NCBI RefSeq assembly: GCF_901000735.1
Contig: NC_081545.1
Coordinates: 19,313,335 to 19,377,334, forward strand
Length of the DNA: 64,000 bases
Direction of reading: 5' to 3'
DNA from: Corylus avellana
Lineage: Eukaryota; Streptophyta; Magnoliopsida; Fagales; Betulaceae
In this document: in pieces, positions 22,449-34,179 of the stretch
How positions within the stretch are numbered: position 1 is the stretch's first letter
Layout of the letters: each line of letters opens with the position of its first letter
Program-made: the position numbers and the translations under genes
Notes under the pieces: model-generated
Databases searched by the model: none
Seen by the model: the letters and a program-made list of their open reading frames with translations, nothing else
What the model was told of the DNA's origin: nothing

Positions 22449-23077
22449 TACGGGTGTAAATGAGTCAAGCTTGAGCGAGCTTTTTTTGTTTGGGCTTGCC
22501 TTGTTTAAATTTTACTCGAACTCGAGCCGAGCTTAAGGACGAGCTAAAAAATTGAGCTCAAGCTCGAACTTATAATAAGTCAAGACGAGCCGAGCCAGTT
22601 CATGAGCTGGCTCTTATATTTAATTTAATTTATTAATTTATTTTTTTATTATAAAATTAAATTTCAAGTATTCTTAAACGGCTCAAGAAGCCAGCTTCCA
22701 TATGAGCATTTGCTTAGTCTGGCGAGCGGACTATGGAACCCGAGTCAATACAGCAAAGCACTTAGTTTCGAAGAGAAAGGATATGCATCATTTTATTGTA
22801 AAATGATGCTATTAGAAAAAAATAATAATAATAAAAAATAATAAAAAAAAATCATCAATTTTTAATATTAATATGAGGAATTATGTGAATACCACCAATT
22901 CGAGTTTTATACGCTCACGAGCTTAGCCGAGTCGAGCAGAGCTAGCTTCGTTTAATATTCAAGCCATGATTCGTGTTCACAAAATGCTTCATTTAATATT
23001 CAAGTCGAGCACGAACCAAGCTTATGCAAGCCGAGCCTAATCTCACTCGCGAGCGGCTTGCTCTCTTAACGGCCCTA
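22449..23077. mobile_element. hAT-like non-autonomous element rich in GAGCCGAGC (first copy)
   Basis: Ends TACGGGTGTAAATGAG and, inverted, TAGGGCCGTTAAGAGAG. Flanked by GTTTCAAT (22441-22448) and GTTTCAAC (23078-23085), an 8-bp target duplication with one change. The interior is repeated GAGCTCGAGC/GAGCCGAGC phrases with no coding frame. It is absent at this site in units B and C. Confidence 0.8.
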
Positions 23078-23149
23078 GTTTCAACTTTTCAATGCCGTAG
23101 AGTGATGGGCTGCCAACTTGTGAGGTCACTCTCTAATTTTTACTTTTTC

Positions 23150-23260
23150 CTTTTTTTTTTTTTTTTTTTTTTTTGACAAGTCCATACAAGAGGGGGGGAG
23201 GGGGATTCGATCTAGTGACCTTCACTTAATTAGGCGTGGTACCAGCCGATTGAGCTACCT
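23150..23260 (-). mobile_element. tRNA-derived SINE with poly-A tail
   Basis: Read on the minus strand it has an A-box-like TAGCTCAATCGG (about 23257-23246), a B-box-like GGTCACTAGATCGAATCCC (about 23220-23202) and a tail of about 25 A. The sister copy (about 25165) and units B and C have none of it at the equivalent place, so it is a clean insertion, later than the 2-kb duplication. It does not fold as a complete tRNA, so it is not a tRNA gene. Confidence 0.8.
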
Positions 23261-23880
23261 ATTTTTATTTTAAAGTTTTGGTCAAAAGATAAAAGTCTCC
23301 GATTCACCAACAAATACATTTGGGGCTTAGAAAAAGCCAGGCTTTATCCGGATATTTCAGCGGTAACCTGAAATGCCTAATTTTAATTAGGGCCAATAAT
23401 TTTTTACATGATCTATAAATTTAACACAAATTTAACATGAAATTAAAGTTTAAGGTTAAGAGATTGGATTAAGGTTGGCTTATATATATAATTTTATATC
23501 TATATTTCAACACGACTAGAACCCTATAAGCAATATAATAACTGATAATTTTTTATAAGACTCGCGAACCCGACACGAATTCAATACAAAATTAGAGGAT
23601 TAAGATTGAGAGATTTGACTCATTTAATTAAATAGGTTAAATTAGAGTTGACATATATAATTTTATACTTATACTTTAACACAACCAAAAACCTAACATG
23701 CCAACGAATTGTCACCCATAATTTTAATATGACTAATGCCAGAAGGCCCTCTGTCCCTCTTGTGTTACTCAAAAAATAAGGTAACTTCTAAATTATATTT
23801 GATCAAAATTTAATAATGATCGATCACAAGCTTAATAGTAATTTTAAAAGTCACATTATTTTTAAAGCGACCAAAAAAAT

Positions 23881-24242
23881 TGTTGAGTTGCAACAATGTC
23901 ACTTTACTCACTTGGATGGCTTTTAAAATATGTCTTGCGGTGTGTGATTTCGAATGGTATAAAAGGATTTGACTTCCCTCACTGGACACCAATTAGTTTT
24001 TGGATGAGATGGTCAAAGGCGATCCAACAAATAGTATCGAAGTCAGGGTCATGGGTTTGAGTCGCGGGAGTGTTATGTTGAGAGAGTGATTGTTGAGGTG
24101 CAATAATATCACTCTGCTCACTTGGACACAGGGATAGAACTGGGGGGTGGTGGGTAGCACGACTATGGCCCCCCAACATTTGGGGAAAAAAAAAAATTAA
24201 GGGGAAAATTATGAATTTTTTTTTGAATTTTTTATTATTTTT
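23881..24242. mobile_element. TRIM retroelement, first copy in unit A (3' LTR cut)
   Basis: LTR1 is 23881-24029, starting TGTTGAGTTGCAAC and ending GATCCAACA. A PBS-like AATAGTATCGAAG follows, where the better kept unit C copy reads AATAGTACCAAAGCC; this is close to TGGTATCAGAGCC, the site for initiator Met-tRNA. After about 60 bp a second LTR starts at 24091 (TGTTGAGGTGCAATAA). It is interrupted by a hAT MITE from 24129 and ends at the duplication junction. Confidence 0.65.
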
Positions 24243-26110
24243 ATAACATACATCTTTTGAATAGGTCACTGATGACGCAACCATTGCAATTATTTGTTGG
24301 ACCACATGCACGGCATGTCAATTGAAAGGAAAAAGATTCCTAGAATATGGAAAGATACCAAAAAAAAAAAAAAAGTTTTCTTAACAATTTGTCTAATATG
24401 GTAGGTTATCTTTGCTTGGGTCACTTATAACGTCAAGTAATTGGCTGGAAATCTCTAAGTCGTTGGTTTCAACTAGGGGTGTAAAGGAGTCGAGCTTGAG
24501 CGAGCTTTTTTTGTTTGTGCTTGGCTTGTTTAAATTTTACTCGAACTCGAGCCGAGCTTAAGGACGAGCCAAAAAATTGAGCTTGACCTCGAACTCATAA
24601 TAAGTCAAGCCGAGCCGAGCCAGTTCATGAGCTGGCTCTTATATTTAATTTAATTTATTAATTTATTTTTTTATTATAAATTTAAACTTCAAGTATTCTT
24701 AAACGGCTCAAGAAGCCAATTTGCATATAAGCATTTACTTAGTCTGGCTAGCGGACTATGGAACCCGAGTCAATACAGCAAAGCATTTAGTTTCGAAGAG
24801 AAATGATATGCATCATTTTATTGTAAAATGATGCTATTAAAAATAAAAAATAAAAAAATAAAAAAAAATCATCAATTTTTAATATTAATATAAGGAATTA
24901 TGTGAATAACTATCAATTCGAGCTTTATACGCTCACGAGTTTAGCCGAGTCTAGCAGAGCTAGCTTCGTTTAATATCCAAGCCATGATTCGTGTTCACAA
25001 AATGCTTCATTTAATATTCGAGTCGAGCACGAACTAAGTTTATGCAAGCCGAGCCTAATCTCACTCGCGAGGGGCTTGCTCTCTTAACGGCCCTAGTTTC
25101 AACTTTTCAATGCCGTAGAGTGATGGGCTGCCAACCTGTGAGGTCACTCTCTAATTTTTACTTTTTCTATTTTTATTTTAAAGTTTTGGTCAAAAGATAA
25201 AAGTCTCCGATTCACCAACAAATACATTTGGGGCTTAAAAAAAGCCGGGGATTTTCCGGATATTTCAGCAGTAACCTGAATTGATTAATTTTAATTAGGG
25301 CCAATAATTTTTTACATGATCTATAAATTTAACACAAATTTAACATGAAATTAAAGTTTAAGGTTAAGAGGTTGCGTTAAGGTTGACTTATATATATAAT
25401 TTTATATCTATATTTCAACACGACTAGAACCCTATAAGCAATATAATGACTGATAATTTTTTATAAGACTCGCGAACCCGACACGTATTCAATACAAAAT
25501 TAGAGGATTAAGATTGAGGGATTTGACCCATTTAATTAAATAGGTTAAATTAGAGTTGACATATATAATTTTATACTTATACTTTATCACAACCAAAAAC
25601 CTAACATGCCAACGAATTGTCACCCATAATTTTAATATGACTAATGCCAGAAGGCCCTCTGTCCCTCTTGTGTTACTCCAAAAATAAGATAACTTTTAAA
25701 TTATATTTGATCAAATTTTAATAATGATCAATCACAAGCCTAATAGTAATTTTAAAAGTTACATTATTTTTAAAGTGACCAAAAACACACTCTACTCACT
25801 TGAATGGCTCTTAGAACATGTCTTGCGGTGTGCGATTTTGAATGCCATAAAATGATTTGACTTCCCTCACTAGACACCAATTAGTTTTTGAATGAGATGG
25901 TCAAAGGCGATCCAACAAATAGTATCGAAGCCAGGCTCATGGGTTTGAGTCACGGGAGTGTTATGTTAAGAGAGTGATTGTTGAGGTGCAATAATATCAC
26001 TCTGCTCACTTGGACGCAGGGATAGAACTGGGGGGTAGTGGGTAGCACGGCTATGGCCCCCCAACATTTGGAACAAAAAAAAAAAAAATTGAAGGGGAAA
26101 AAAAATTTTG
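24243..26110. repeat. Internal tandem duplication of unit A, second copy
   Basis: Matches 22210-24242 throughout except for the missing SINE and a roughly 25-bp deletion at the start of the TRIM LTR (about 25786). Similarity ends inside the A/T-runs of the MITE near 26110, where the original sequence continues. Confidence 0.9.
24474..25095. mobile_element. hAT-like non-autonomous element rich in GAGCCGAGC (second copy)
   Basis: Starts TAGGGGTGTAAAGGAG and ends, inverted, TAGGGCCGTTAAGAGAG. A perfect 8-bp target duplication, GTTTCAAC, flanks it (24466-24473 and 25096-25103). It was present before the 2-kb duplication. Confidence 0.88.
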
Positions 26111-26340
26111 AATTTTTTTTTTAATTTTATTTTTATTTTGCCTATTGGCCACTATCTACTAAAACTTTTGGCTCTTCGCCCTATGTCCTTACCCATACCA
26201 AAGTCCGACTCGGTTCTTGCTTGGACGATTCTTAAAATATGTCTTATAAAGTACGATTTCGAATACCATAATAAGATTTAACTTTTTTCACTGGATACCA
26301 ATTAAATTTCGGACGAGATAATCAAATACATGATTCAACA
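25786..26340. mobile_element. TRIM retroelement, second copy in unit A
   Basis: LTR1 has lost its first bases. LTR2 runs 25979-26340, from TGTTGAGGTGCAATAA to TGATTCAACA, and is split by the hAT MITE 26017-26219. Subtracting the MITE leaves about 160 bp, matching LTR1 in the first copy. The flanking 5 bp (AAAAT before LTR1 in copy one, AAAAC after LTR2 here) fit a retroelement target duplication. Confidence 0.7.
26017..26219. mobile_element. Small hAT MITE inside the TRIM 3' LTR (unit A)
   Basis: Ends CAGGGATAGAACTGG and, inverted, CAAGAACCGAG. A perfect 8-bp duplication, CTTGGACG, flanks it (26009-26016 and 26220-26227). Orthologues lie at 51422-51613 in unit B and 61455-61629 in unit C. 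Confidence 0.85.
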
Positions 26341-26697
26341 AAAACTTATTGTGGTATGTTAGGTATTTCTATGGTGAACTTTTTCTAAGAGTTGGGCTTC
26401 ATCGGATCAGGAATGTTCCATTCATTTGCTGACCAAAACGCAAGGGACTGAGTTCAAAACGAGTCAATAGGAAGCTAGGTACTTGTGCACATGATTATAG
26501 CTTCCCACTGTACCATATGCTGACGCGCAAAATTTTTGTCTCGTTTTGCTGAGAGGTACATTGATTCCATGGTGTGCTTCGGGAAGATGCTCTGGATTTT
26601 GTTGTATATTCATTTTTTATTTTTAATAATAAGCTTATTTATCTACTTCACAAAATAAAAAATAAAGCACAAGGTTTGAAAGACTAGTTTACGTAGG
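26341..26697. other. Unit backbone, no gene
   Basis: Aligns with 51735-51974 and with two stretches of unit C (about 61750-61870 and 62385-62555). Phrases such as GAGTTGGGCTTCATCGGATC and TTGCTGAGAGGTACATTGAT are shared. No coding frame. Confidence 0.5.
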
Positions 26698-28039
26698 GCC
26701 GGCAATTTTAACAAGACTTGCGAACCCGACACGAACATAGCACGAAAAAATAAGTACTGGGTTTGGGCTTATCGGGTTCAGGTCGTAATCGGATCTACCC
26801 GATTAAGACTCGGTAATTTCTTGTCTGGCTGGTATGGCGAGTCGACCCACTAGACCCGTTTTTTTTTAAAAAAATGATAAGGCAGAGCCGCAGACACTCA
26901 GACTCAGTAAACCTAAAGGTCCTAAACGGCTAAACCGCGCATTTGCCAGTCTACTTCTCTCACTCTCTGCTTGCTCTCTCAAGTCTTGATCACTCACTCT
27001 CCCTCCGTCTCCCTCTCGAGTCTCGGGTCTCCCTCCTCGCCGTCGCCGTTAGGCGTTAGCAAGGCATTCTCATTGTCGCTGTCAACAAGGCATCGTCAAT
27101 CCTCACCTTCGCCGTCAGCCGCGCCTTCCTGTCTCTGGTATGGCGGTATGTCTCTTACTCTCTCTATCTCTGGACTCTAATTTTGGGTATCATATATTCA
27201 TATTCTGTGAATCTATTTGTGTATTGCGGTATTGCCCTAATTTCATACAATATAATAAGGCAAATTATATTTGTTTTTCAATGTATGCTAATTGGTACTT
27301 TGACAATTCTGTTTTGACAAATTTATGTCCAACATATTACATATAGTGATATAGGCATTATTAGTATTTATGAAAATAGTGTTAACATATATAATAAGTC
27401 AATTACCAGTCATGGAGGATTTTGACCCTTGAAATTTTTTATTTATGCTAAACCCAGCTAAGTTGTATTTATTTTTCATTGGCTTGATTCTGAATCAATA
27501 TTTAACAATTATACGTGTGACAAATCTGAAAAATCCGAAGCTTAAGAAGCATAAGAGAAGTTGCTCTTTTACCATATTCCATAGGTAGAAGGATCTGTAA
27601 TTCAGTAATTAGCATTTCATAGATTGGACAAGCTTCGTTAATTAAGCTTTAGAATTTTATTTCACCTCGCTATATATGGCTTTGGATTGTTTGCATAAAT
27701 GGGCATACAGAGGAAATGAGAATTGATAGGATTAGAAAGATTCAGAGCAGAAAAACCATTTTCTTCAATTTATGCACCATCTCAGTTAAAGTTGATTCCT
27801 TCTATTATATACTTTTAGGAAAATGATTTCCATAAACCGCATCAAACCCCTTAGGCTTAGGGCATGTCACATATAGGTGTAAAACAATAGGAAAACATAT
27901 GTTAGAACTAGAGAATCTATTTGGTTTGGGTTGGTTATTCTGCTAAAAAGATCAATTAAATTGTAATTTATTCTTAAATATTCAATTTATAGTTATATAG
28001 CATATAGTCATATACTTTAACTAATGATTATGTGTGTAG

Positions 28040-30292
28040 ATGAATATTGAAGAACTTGTTGAAGATGCATTCAAAATTGACGACGATGTGGTCGAATGAC
28101 ATTCACTACAAGATGACTTTGTTTCTGTGGGGACTGGGAGTAACAAAAAGGGAAAGAAGCGGAGGAAGACCTCAACTGTTTGGCAATTTTATGATGTCAT
28201 TCCTAATACTGATCCAAATGACCTAGAGGTATGGGCAAAATGCAAGACATGTGGTAATAAATACAAGGCTCGAAGTTCATATGGAACTAGGAATTTGAGA
28301 AAGCACATTCAAGTTTGCGGGGGGGAAAACACTCGTGATATTGGGCAAATGCTCTTAAGAGGGAAAGTAGGATCTCTTTCAGCAAGTGACTCTAAATTTG
28401 ATCCCAAAATATATAGAGAATTGTTAGTTGCTTTGATTATTAAGCATGATTTGCCTTTTTCATTTGTTGAATATAATGGTGTAAGACAATTACATCAGTA
28501 CTTGCGTGGTGATGTACCATCTATATCTAGAAATACTGTTAAGGCAGATTTGGTTAAGATGCATCTGAGGGAGAAAGAAATGATTAAATCTATGTTGCAT
28601 GCTTGTCCAGGGAGGATTTGTTTAACATCTGATATGTGGACTTCTTTGACAACTGATGAGTATATGTGCCTTACTGCATATTTTATTAACAAAGATTGGG
28701 TATTAACTAAAAGGGTGTTAAACTTTTCATTTATGCTCCCACCACATGATGGTGTTTCTTTGAAAGAAAATATATACGATTTGCTACAAGAGTGGGGGAT
28801 TGAGAACAAGATTTTCACTATAACAGTGGACAATGATTCTGTCAATGATCGTTGCGTTTAGTTATTAAAGCAAACACTGAACATAAAGAAAGCCCTTCTT
28901 TGTGAAGGTGAGTTCTTTCATATGCGTTGTTGTGCCCATATTCTTAATTTGATTGTGCAAGATGGATTAAAAGAAATTGATGATGCTATCGAAAAGGTTC
29001 GAGATAGCATGAAGTATGTTAAGGGATCACAAATGCAAAAACAAAAATTTCTTCATGCGGTAAATCAAATGTCATTGGACAGTCATAAGGGGTTAAAACA
29101 AGATATGCAAACCAGATGGAATTCTACCTATCTTATGCTTGAGAGTGTCATTCACTATTGGAGTGCTTTTAGTTATTTGGAGATGACTGATTCAAACTAT
29201 AAGCCGCATTGTCCTACTACACTTGAGTGGGAAAAGGTCGGTGATATAAGTAGTTTCTTAGCTTGTTTTTACGAAGTTGCATGTGTTTTTTCTAGTACTA
29301 AGTATCCCACTGTCAACTTATACTTTCCCGTAATTGCCATAATTTATATATCCTTGAAGGAAGACCTTGTGAGTGAAGATGAGCATAAGAGATTAATGGC
29401 AACTCAAATGATCTCTAAATTTGAGAAATATTGATTAGAATTCAGTGCAGTGTTGGCCATAGCAGTTATGTTAGATCCTCATTCCAAGCTTCACCTTGTA
29501 AATTATTACTATACGAAGATCTATGGAGTTATGGATTCTATACAGTTCGAGAATGTTTGTGGGAAAGTAAAGAACCTTTTTATGAAGTATAGTGCTTCTT
29601 CTAATACTTTAAGTTCAAACTCCATAACTGTTCGGCGGTCCCAAGTACCTAGAGCAAAACTATCTTGGCAAAAGGTGAATAATATCATTAATTTCTTATA
29701 TTGTTAGTAACTTAGTGTATATATATATATATATATATAATCTTTCTATTTCATGTAGGACTATTTAGCATTTGCTAGAGATGATATTAATTTCCAAAAT
29801 AATCAATTGGACATTTATTTGGAGAAACTTAAGTCTGTGGATTTTGATGATACATTTGACATCCTTTCATTTTGAAAAGGAAATCAATTTCCCTATCCTG
29901 AAGTAGCTGCTATGGTTCGTGATGTTTTGAGTATTCTTGTTTCTATTGTTGCTGCGGAATCCACTTTTAGCACTGGTGGACGTGTGACTAATCAATATAG
30001 GAGCTCACTCAAGCCTGATATTGCTGAAGCATTAGTTTGCACTAGAGATTGGTTATATGGAGATGAAGGTAATATTAGTTATTTGCATATTTAATTTCTT
30101 CATTTACTTATATTATTTTTTGACTACACTATAATAAAATAACAATCATTCTTCTTAATTTTTTGAAATAGAACCCACACAAATGAAGTTAGACTTGGAT
30201 GGCAAAGAAGATGAGGTTTTGACAACTGATGTTAAATCAATTTCCTATGACATTCCAAATTTATCTGGAGCACAATCTATTAATATTTCTTA
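28040..30292 (+). pseudogene. hAT transposase, RICESLEEPER-like, four nonsense codons
   Basis: Starts MNIEELVEDAFKIDDD right after a TGTAG acceptor. Order of domains: a BED-type zinc finger (VWQFYDVI ... AKCKTCGNKYKARSS ... LRKHIQVC), the RNase-H-like core (SDMWTSLTTDEYMCLTAYF; ITVDNDSVND; MRCCAHILNLIVQDGL; TRWNSTYLMLE) and the hAT dimerisation motif (AAESTFSTGGRVTNQYRSSL). Introns are 29675-29758 and 30069-30171; the frame ends at 30292. In-frame stops lie near 28097, 28858, 29432 and 29873. The last two read TGA where Trp is expected. Frame and splice sites are otherwise intact, so decay was by point mutation. Confidence 0.85.
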
Positions 30293-31336
30293 AAATGATC
30301 ATATTTGTAGTGTTTCATAATTTATATCTTTGGACTTTGATTACATAGGTGGATCATGGATTCCTTCATGGATCCTTCAAGACTTCAAGTGAAGTGACAT
30401 AATAGCCATTGGCTCATGGGAACCTAATTTGTATTTTGTAATGAATGATGAATCTAGTGATGATGTAGTTTTGAGTTTTGTTTCTTTTTTTCTTTATTAT
30501 TTTGTTTTTATTAGATTTTTTTTTTTTATTATTATCTTTTTCTTTATTGCTATGATGGAAATATTGACACATTTTACCCCTCATTCATATTTTGATCATT
30601 TTGAAATAGAAATTTTAGTTTTGCCCCTACTTAGACTTTATGCTTTATGAGGTATCGATGAAGGTCTAGTGGCTTACTAGTAACCAAGACAACCCCTCGA
30701 GTAGGTCCGACTTAATAGATTTTGAGGCCTAAGACAACAAATTTAGGTAGGGCTTTTTTTATTTTTAAATATTTAATTAAATGATTTTAATTTAAAAACA
30801 TTCTTCTTGCTTTTTGCCTTTTTTTATTTTATTTTATTTTTTTTCAAATGATTTGCAAAATTCATCTCTGTTATGAGACATTTAATTTCAACAGATTACA
30901 AATATTATATTTTGTGTTGAAATATACATAATTCTTTTTTAGTGGAATGTAAATTGAGCAAAATTAAATTTCTTTATTCTAAAAATATTTTAATAAATGA
31001 ACTTAGTCAATATGCTTGCTTGTTTTAAGTTTATGTGAAATCATGAATTTAGTAATTTCTTTTGGAGTACAATTACGGTCACTTTCCTTCTTTTTTTTTT
31101 TTCTTATCCTTTATTAAAGCCTTTAATATCTTGGAACTCAATTTTTTTGCATTGACTATATTGATGTATTATTATTACATTTTTTTTAAAATTAAAAAAA
31201 AAAAAAAAAAAAAAAATTAGAGTTTAGGGTTTTAACAGGTCGTGTCGGGTCGTGTTTATCCGATTAGACCCAGTTATTTTAAACGGGTAAAATGGGTCGT
31301 GTCGGGTTACCCAGCTATTTTCGTGTCAGACGTCAA
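30293..31336. other. 3' region of the RICESLEEPER-type hAT
   Basis: Poly-T and poly-A runs and no gene. At about 30720-30770 a phrase (GAGGCCTAAGACAACAAATTTAGG) resembles the subterminal region of the 4605-7930 hAT family and may be a fragment of another element. Confidence 0.4.
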
Positions 31337-31640
31337 AAATTATCGGGGAACCGGAACCGGAACCGAAACTAGGGAACCAGAGAGCCGGTTCCGGTTGCAG
31401 AAAACCAAAAACCAGAGACCCTAGTTTTGGTTCCAGTTTTTGGCATCCAGTTATAATCGGAAAACCGGAATCGGGTATATATATATATATCAAATTGGTT
31501 AAAAAAAAAAAAAACAATTTTCTTAAAAAATAGTTACCAGACCGGGTACAAACTGGAACTGGCCGGTAACCGAGACCCGGTTCCCGGTTGCGGTTGCCCA
31601 AAACCAAGAATCGGGGTACCCGGGACCAGGTTGAGACCCC
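31337..31640. mobile_element. Fragment rich in AACCGGAACCGG, probably a hAT-like non-autonomous element
   Basis: Repeats of GGAACCGGAACC on the left and GGTAACCGAGACCCGG on the right point toward each other. The right edge GGTTGAGACCCCC|atgtagaaatg is sharp, because unit B continues from the same ATGTAGAAATG at about 53440. The left end is not identifiable. About 150 bp of backbone seen in unit B is missing here. Confidence 0.4.
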
Positions 31641-32250
31641 CATGTAGAAATGTATAATAAAATACATAAAATGTTAGAAAGAGAGCATAAGCGAATAGAA
31701 AAATAAGGAACACAAAAATAGTGCTACATCTTTACTAGGTTAAACTGTGTATAATTGTATTACCATGTGTAGTATTTATAGAGAAAATTAACTAGGGTAA
31801 ACAAGAAAATGTAGACCAAATAAGGTAAAGGATTGATGATGGACATAGAAGGAAACTAAATCATAGCTGACCAAGAAAATTATTATAACATCTCATTGTT
31901 ATAACATTTTCCGTCAAACTCAATGTGAATGATTGAGTTAGAATACAGAAATATTGCTTCTTCTTTTTTTTTTCTTTTTTATGAAATAAATATGGTGCAA
32001 CAAGGTTAAAAATTTGAGTTTGAGCTTGGCCTTCAAAACCATTAATGAAGCAAATAGAGATCATGTGCAGGAGGAACAGAAAGCTCATATTGGCCAAGAT
32101 CCAATGAGATGCAAAGAAAATAGGCATGTTACACAACCATTTTTCAACCATCTTTTTTACAAATTTAATAGATCAATTATTAGATTTGTAAATTCATGTA
32201 GGCCCCCTATAAATTTAGTGGTCGATTCATCTATCCACTATGAAAATGGT
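31641..32250. other. Unit backbone, no gene
   Basis: Aligns with 53440-54060 in unit B and, in its second half, with 62625-62950 in unit C. It carries phrases such as GAGCTTGGCCTTCAAAACC and no convincing gene. Confidence 0.5.
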
Positions 32251-32253
32251 TAA

Positions 32254-32614
32254 GAGCACTAGCAGCAGATACGCTATATGTCATTCTATTCCCTATGTTT
32301 AGAAAAAATTTCAAAAAAATCACAAAAGAACATTCATATCAAAAGCCCTATATTTAACCTACACCAAAGGGTGTCTACATTGTTTTCCAATACTTTATTA
32401 AATTATAAACAAATCATTCTCTCTCCTCCATCCTTTACACGTCCCAACAATTTTCTCTCCCCTCTCATTAGTTACAACAATAAAAAAAAATAGTATTTAA
32501 TTCATATAGGGAAAAATAAGAGAATATATTGTGAAATGTTTTTTTATAGAGAATCAAAAGTAATTTTATTTCCTAAATTGAGGAAAAATGGTTGGAAAGC
32601 TGCTGCTAGTGCTC
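32254..32614. mobile_element. Tourist-like (PIF/Harbinger) MITE
   Basis: 361 bp with a perfect 15-bp TIR, GAGCACTAGCAGCAG, and TAA target duplications (32251-32253 and 32615-32617). It sits at the A/B unit border. A truncated relative is at about 63536. Confidence 0.9.
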
Positions 32615-32878
32615 TAACGCAATTGATATCAATAAGCAGTATGCAGTTTTATCCCCTGAATATTCACTTTTCCCCTGCAAGAATCTAGCAGAGTGGTTCT
32701 AATCTTCTAATTTACCCCAAAGATCACAACTTTCAATGAATGAGTTGTCAAACACATTTTTCCTAAAGTTTTTCATCCCAAATAGGCTTATATCAGTTGG
32801 CTAATCTAATCTTTCAGCTTGAAAAGGAAAATCTAAAAGAAAGGTATGAATGAAGAACCCAGAAAAAAGTCGAAGTAC

Positions 32879-33301
32879 CTTGGTGGTGGCTGGGTAACAA
32901 GTGTGCTTTATAGGAGTGGGAGAGAATTCAGATGCCTTCATTTTCTTCTTGCTCTTCATTTTCAAAAGATTTAGATTGACTTTGAAGGCAATGGTGCAGA
33001 TATTCTTCTTAATGTTGGAACTGACTTTCTTGAGCTTGTTTTCTTTGCCGAAATCCATCCCAAATGACAGCTTTCTTGGTGTCATGAAATCTAAATCCAA
33101 ATCCATGGGACTGTAAGCCCGAGTGACCAAAGGGGACCAAATTGAACTCTGCGTGTAATCGAAGTCGAAGGCAGAGTTGTCTGGAAACTTCCAGAGAAGC
33201 TCTTTCGACATAAATGGCTGCAAGTACTCCACCACTTGGGTAGTGGCGACGACAAGCCTCTCCTTCTGTCCCCTTCTCTCTTCTGCTATGATGATATTCA
33301 T
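32879..33301 (-). CDS. First exon of the unrecognised conserved plant protein (unit B copy)
   Basis: The same exon as 1895-2329: start MNIIIAEERRGQKERL, end at the same donor (AAG|GTAC). It is 141 codons long because the acidic repeat is DLDLDF rather than DLDLDFDFDF, a 12-bp in-frame deletion in a hexamer repeat. The other differences are point changes that leave the frame open. No downstream exon was found, and the function is unknown. Two open copies could mean weak selection or a recent duplication. Confidence 0.45.
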
Positions 33302-33456
33302 ACCTGATCTTCTATACGCTACAGTGATTTCTTTTTCAGTGGGTTTCTCGCTTGCTTTCTTTCTTGGATTATTGAAAGATAATTCTTTTTAAGCAGCAGA
33401 GGGAGAGAACACAAGAAGGAACAAGATAATTCTTTCTTGAATTGAAGTCTTAAAAT

Positions 33457-34179
33457 TAGGGGGTCAATGCGGGCGGTTTCTAACCGCTAACCGCTTAACC
33501 GTATTAACCGTTAACCGCCTAATCGCTATAACCGCCTAGCGATTAGTAGTTATTAGGTTTACTAACCGTAACTGCTAACCGCCTTTTTATATAATATATT
33601 TTTATAATTATAATTATAAAAATATTTATGCATATAACATAATCACTTCATCATTAAATCACAATTTAAAAAAAAATAATAATTAAATCACAATTTGAGT
33701 ATTAATATATTATCACTATAATTTATATGATTATATCACATGATGAATTGATTATTAAGTCATATGATTATATAATAATAAATAATACATATATAATATG
33801 ACATAACTTATAAGTCATAAGTCTACAAGTTAATCATATGATTCATGTACAATGATAATCACAATTGATTCAATTGAATTAAACAATATATTACTTATAA
33901 CTACAATTTAATTAAAGCATTATTACACTAAAAAAAAAAAAAAAAAAACCCCAAAAAGGCCTAAAAAGCCCAAAAACGCCCAAAAAAAAAACTCAATTTT
34001 AAAAAAGCGGTTAGCGGGTAGTTATCTATTTCACTAACCGCTAACCGACGATTAACTGCTAACCATTAACCGCTAGGCGGTTAGCGATTGCAGTTAGTGA
34101 AATCTATTAATCGCTAAGACGGTTAGCGGTTAGCAGTTATTGACAATAACCGCTAACCGTAACCGCTTTGATACCCCTA
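33457..34179. mobile_element. hAT-type MITE made of GCGGTTAGCGGTTA repeats (unit B)
   Basis: Ends TAGGGGGTCAATGCGGGCGG and, inverted, TAGGGGTATCAAAGCGG. The 8-bp target duplication is CTTAAAAT (33449-33456) and CTTAAAGT (34180-34187); unit A shows the empty site CTTAAAATAGATGATG (about 2490). Both ends are palindromic TTAACCGCTAACCG blocks; the centre is AT-rich. A relative lies at 51975-53161. Confidence 0.85.

Larger units (their letters stand above)
22210..24242. repeat. Internal tandem duplication of unit A, first copy
   Basis: The segment starting ATAACATACATCTTTTGAATAG is repeated head to tail at 24243, with a period of 2033 bp. The first copy alone has the SINE at about 23150-23260. 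Its right border falls inside the small hAT MITE of the TRIM LTR, which is therefore cut short here and complete only in the second copy. Confidence 0.9.
26698..31336 (+). mobile_element. hAT transposon of RICESLEEPER type, right end damaged
   Basis: The left end is (TA)GGGCCGGCAATTTTAAC followed by GCGAACCCGACACGA, inserted where units B and C read straight through (gtttacgta|attgaattg). The right side carries the matching inverted phrases (GGTCGTGTCGGGTT, about 31235-31315) but runs into another repeat before a clean TIR, so neither the right end nor the target duplication can be confirmed. A CT-rich first exon ends at a good donor (27145/27146), with a long intron before the coding exon at 28040. 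Confidence 0.8.
1663..32250. repeat. Tandem segmental duplication, unit A
   Basis: Unit A aligns in the same order and orientation with unit B (32653-54388) and in part with unit C (57047-63340). Shared landmarks are a conserved exon (1895-2329), a Mutator-type MITE (3640-4145), the UGT71 gene and promoter (8633 to about 10930), the region starting at 22081, the TRIM and the block at 31640-32250. Large insertions found only in A are 4327-8523, 11023-22071 and 26698 to about 31640, plus an extra 2-kb duplication (24243 to about 26110). Without them A would be close in size to B. Confidence 0.85.

Noticed and set aside
23200..23260. tRNA gene
   Set aside because: A- and B-box motifs exist, but the sequence does not give a full cloverleaf and ends in poly-A; it is a SINE.
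28495..28845. Minus-strand frame of 116 codons
   Set aside because: Antisense of the hAT transposase core, which has clear BED and RNase-H-like motifs on the plus strand.
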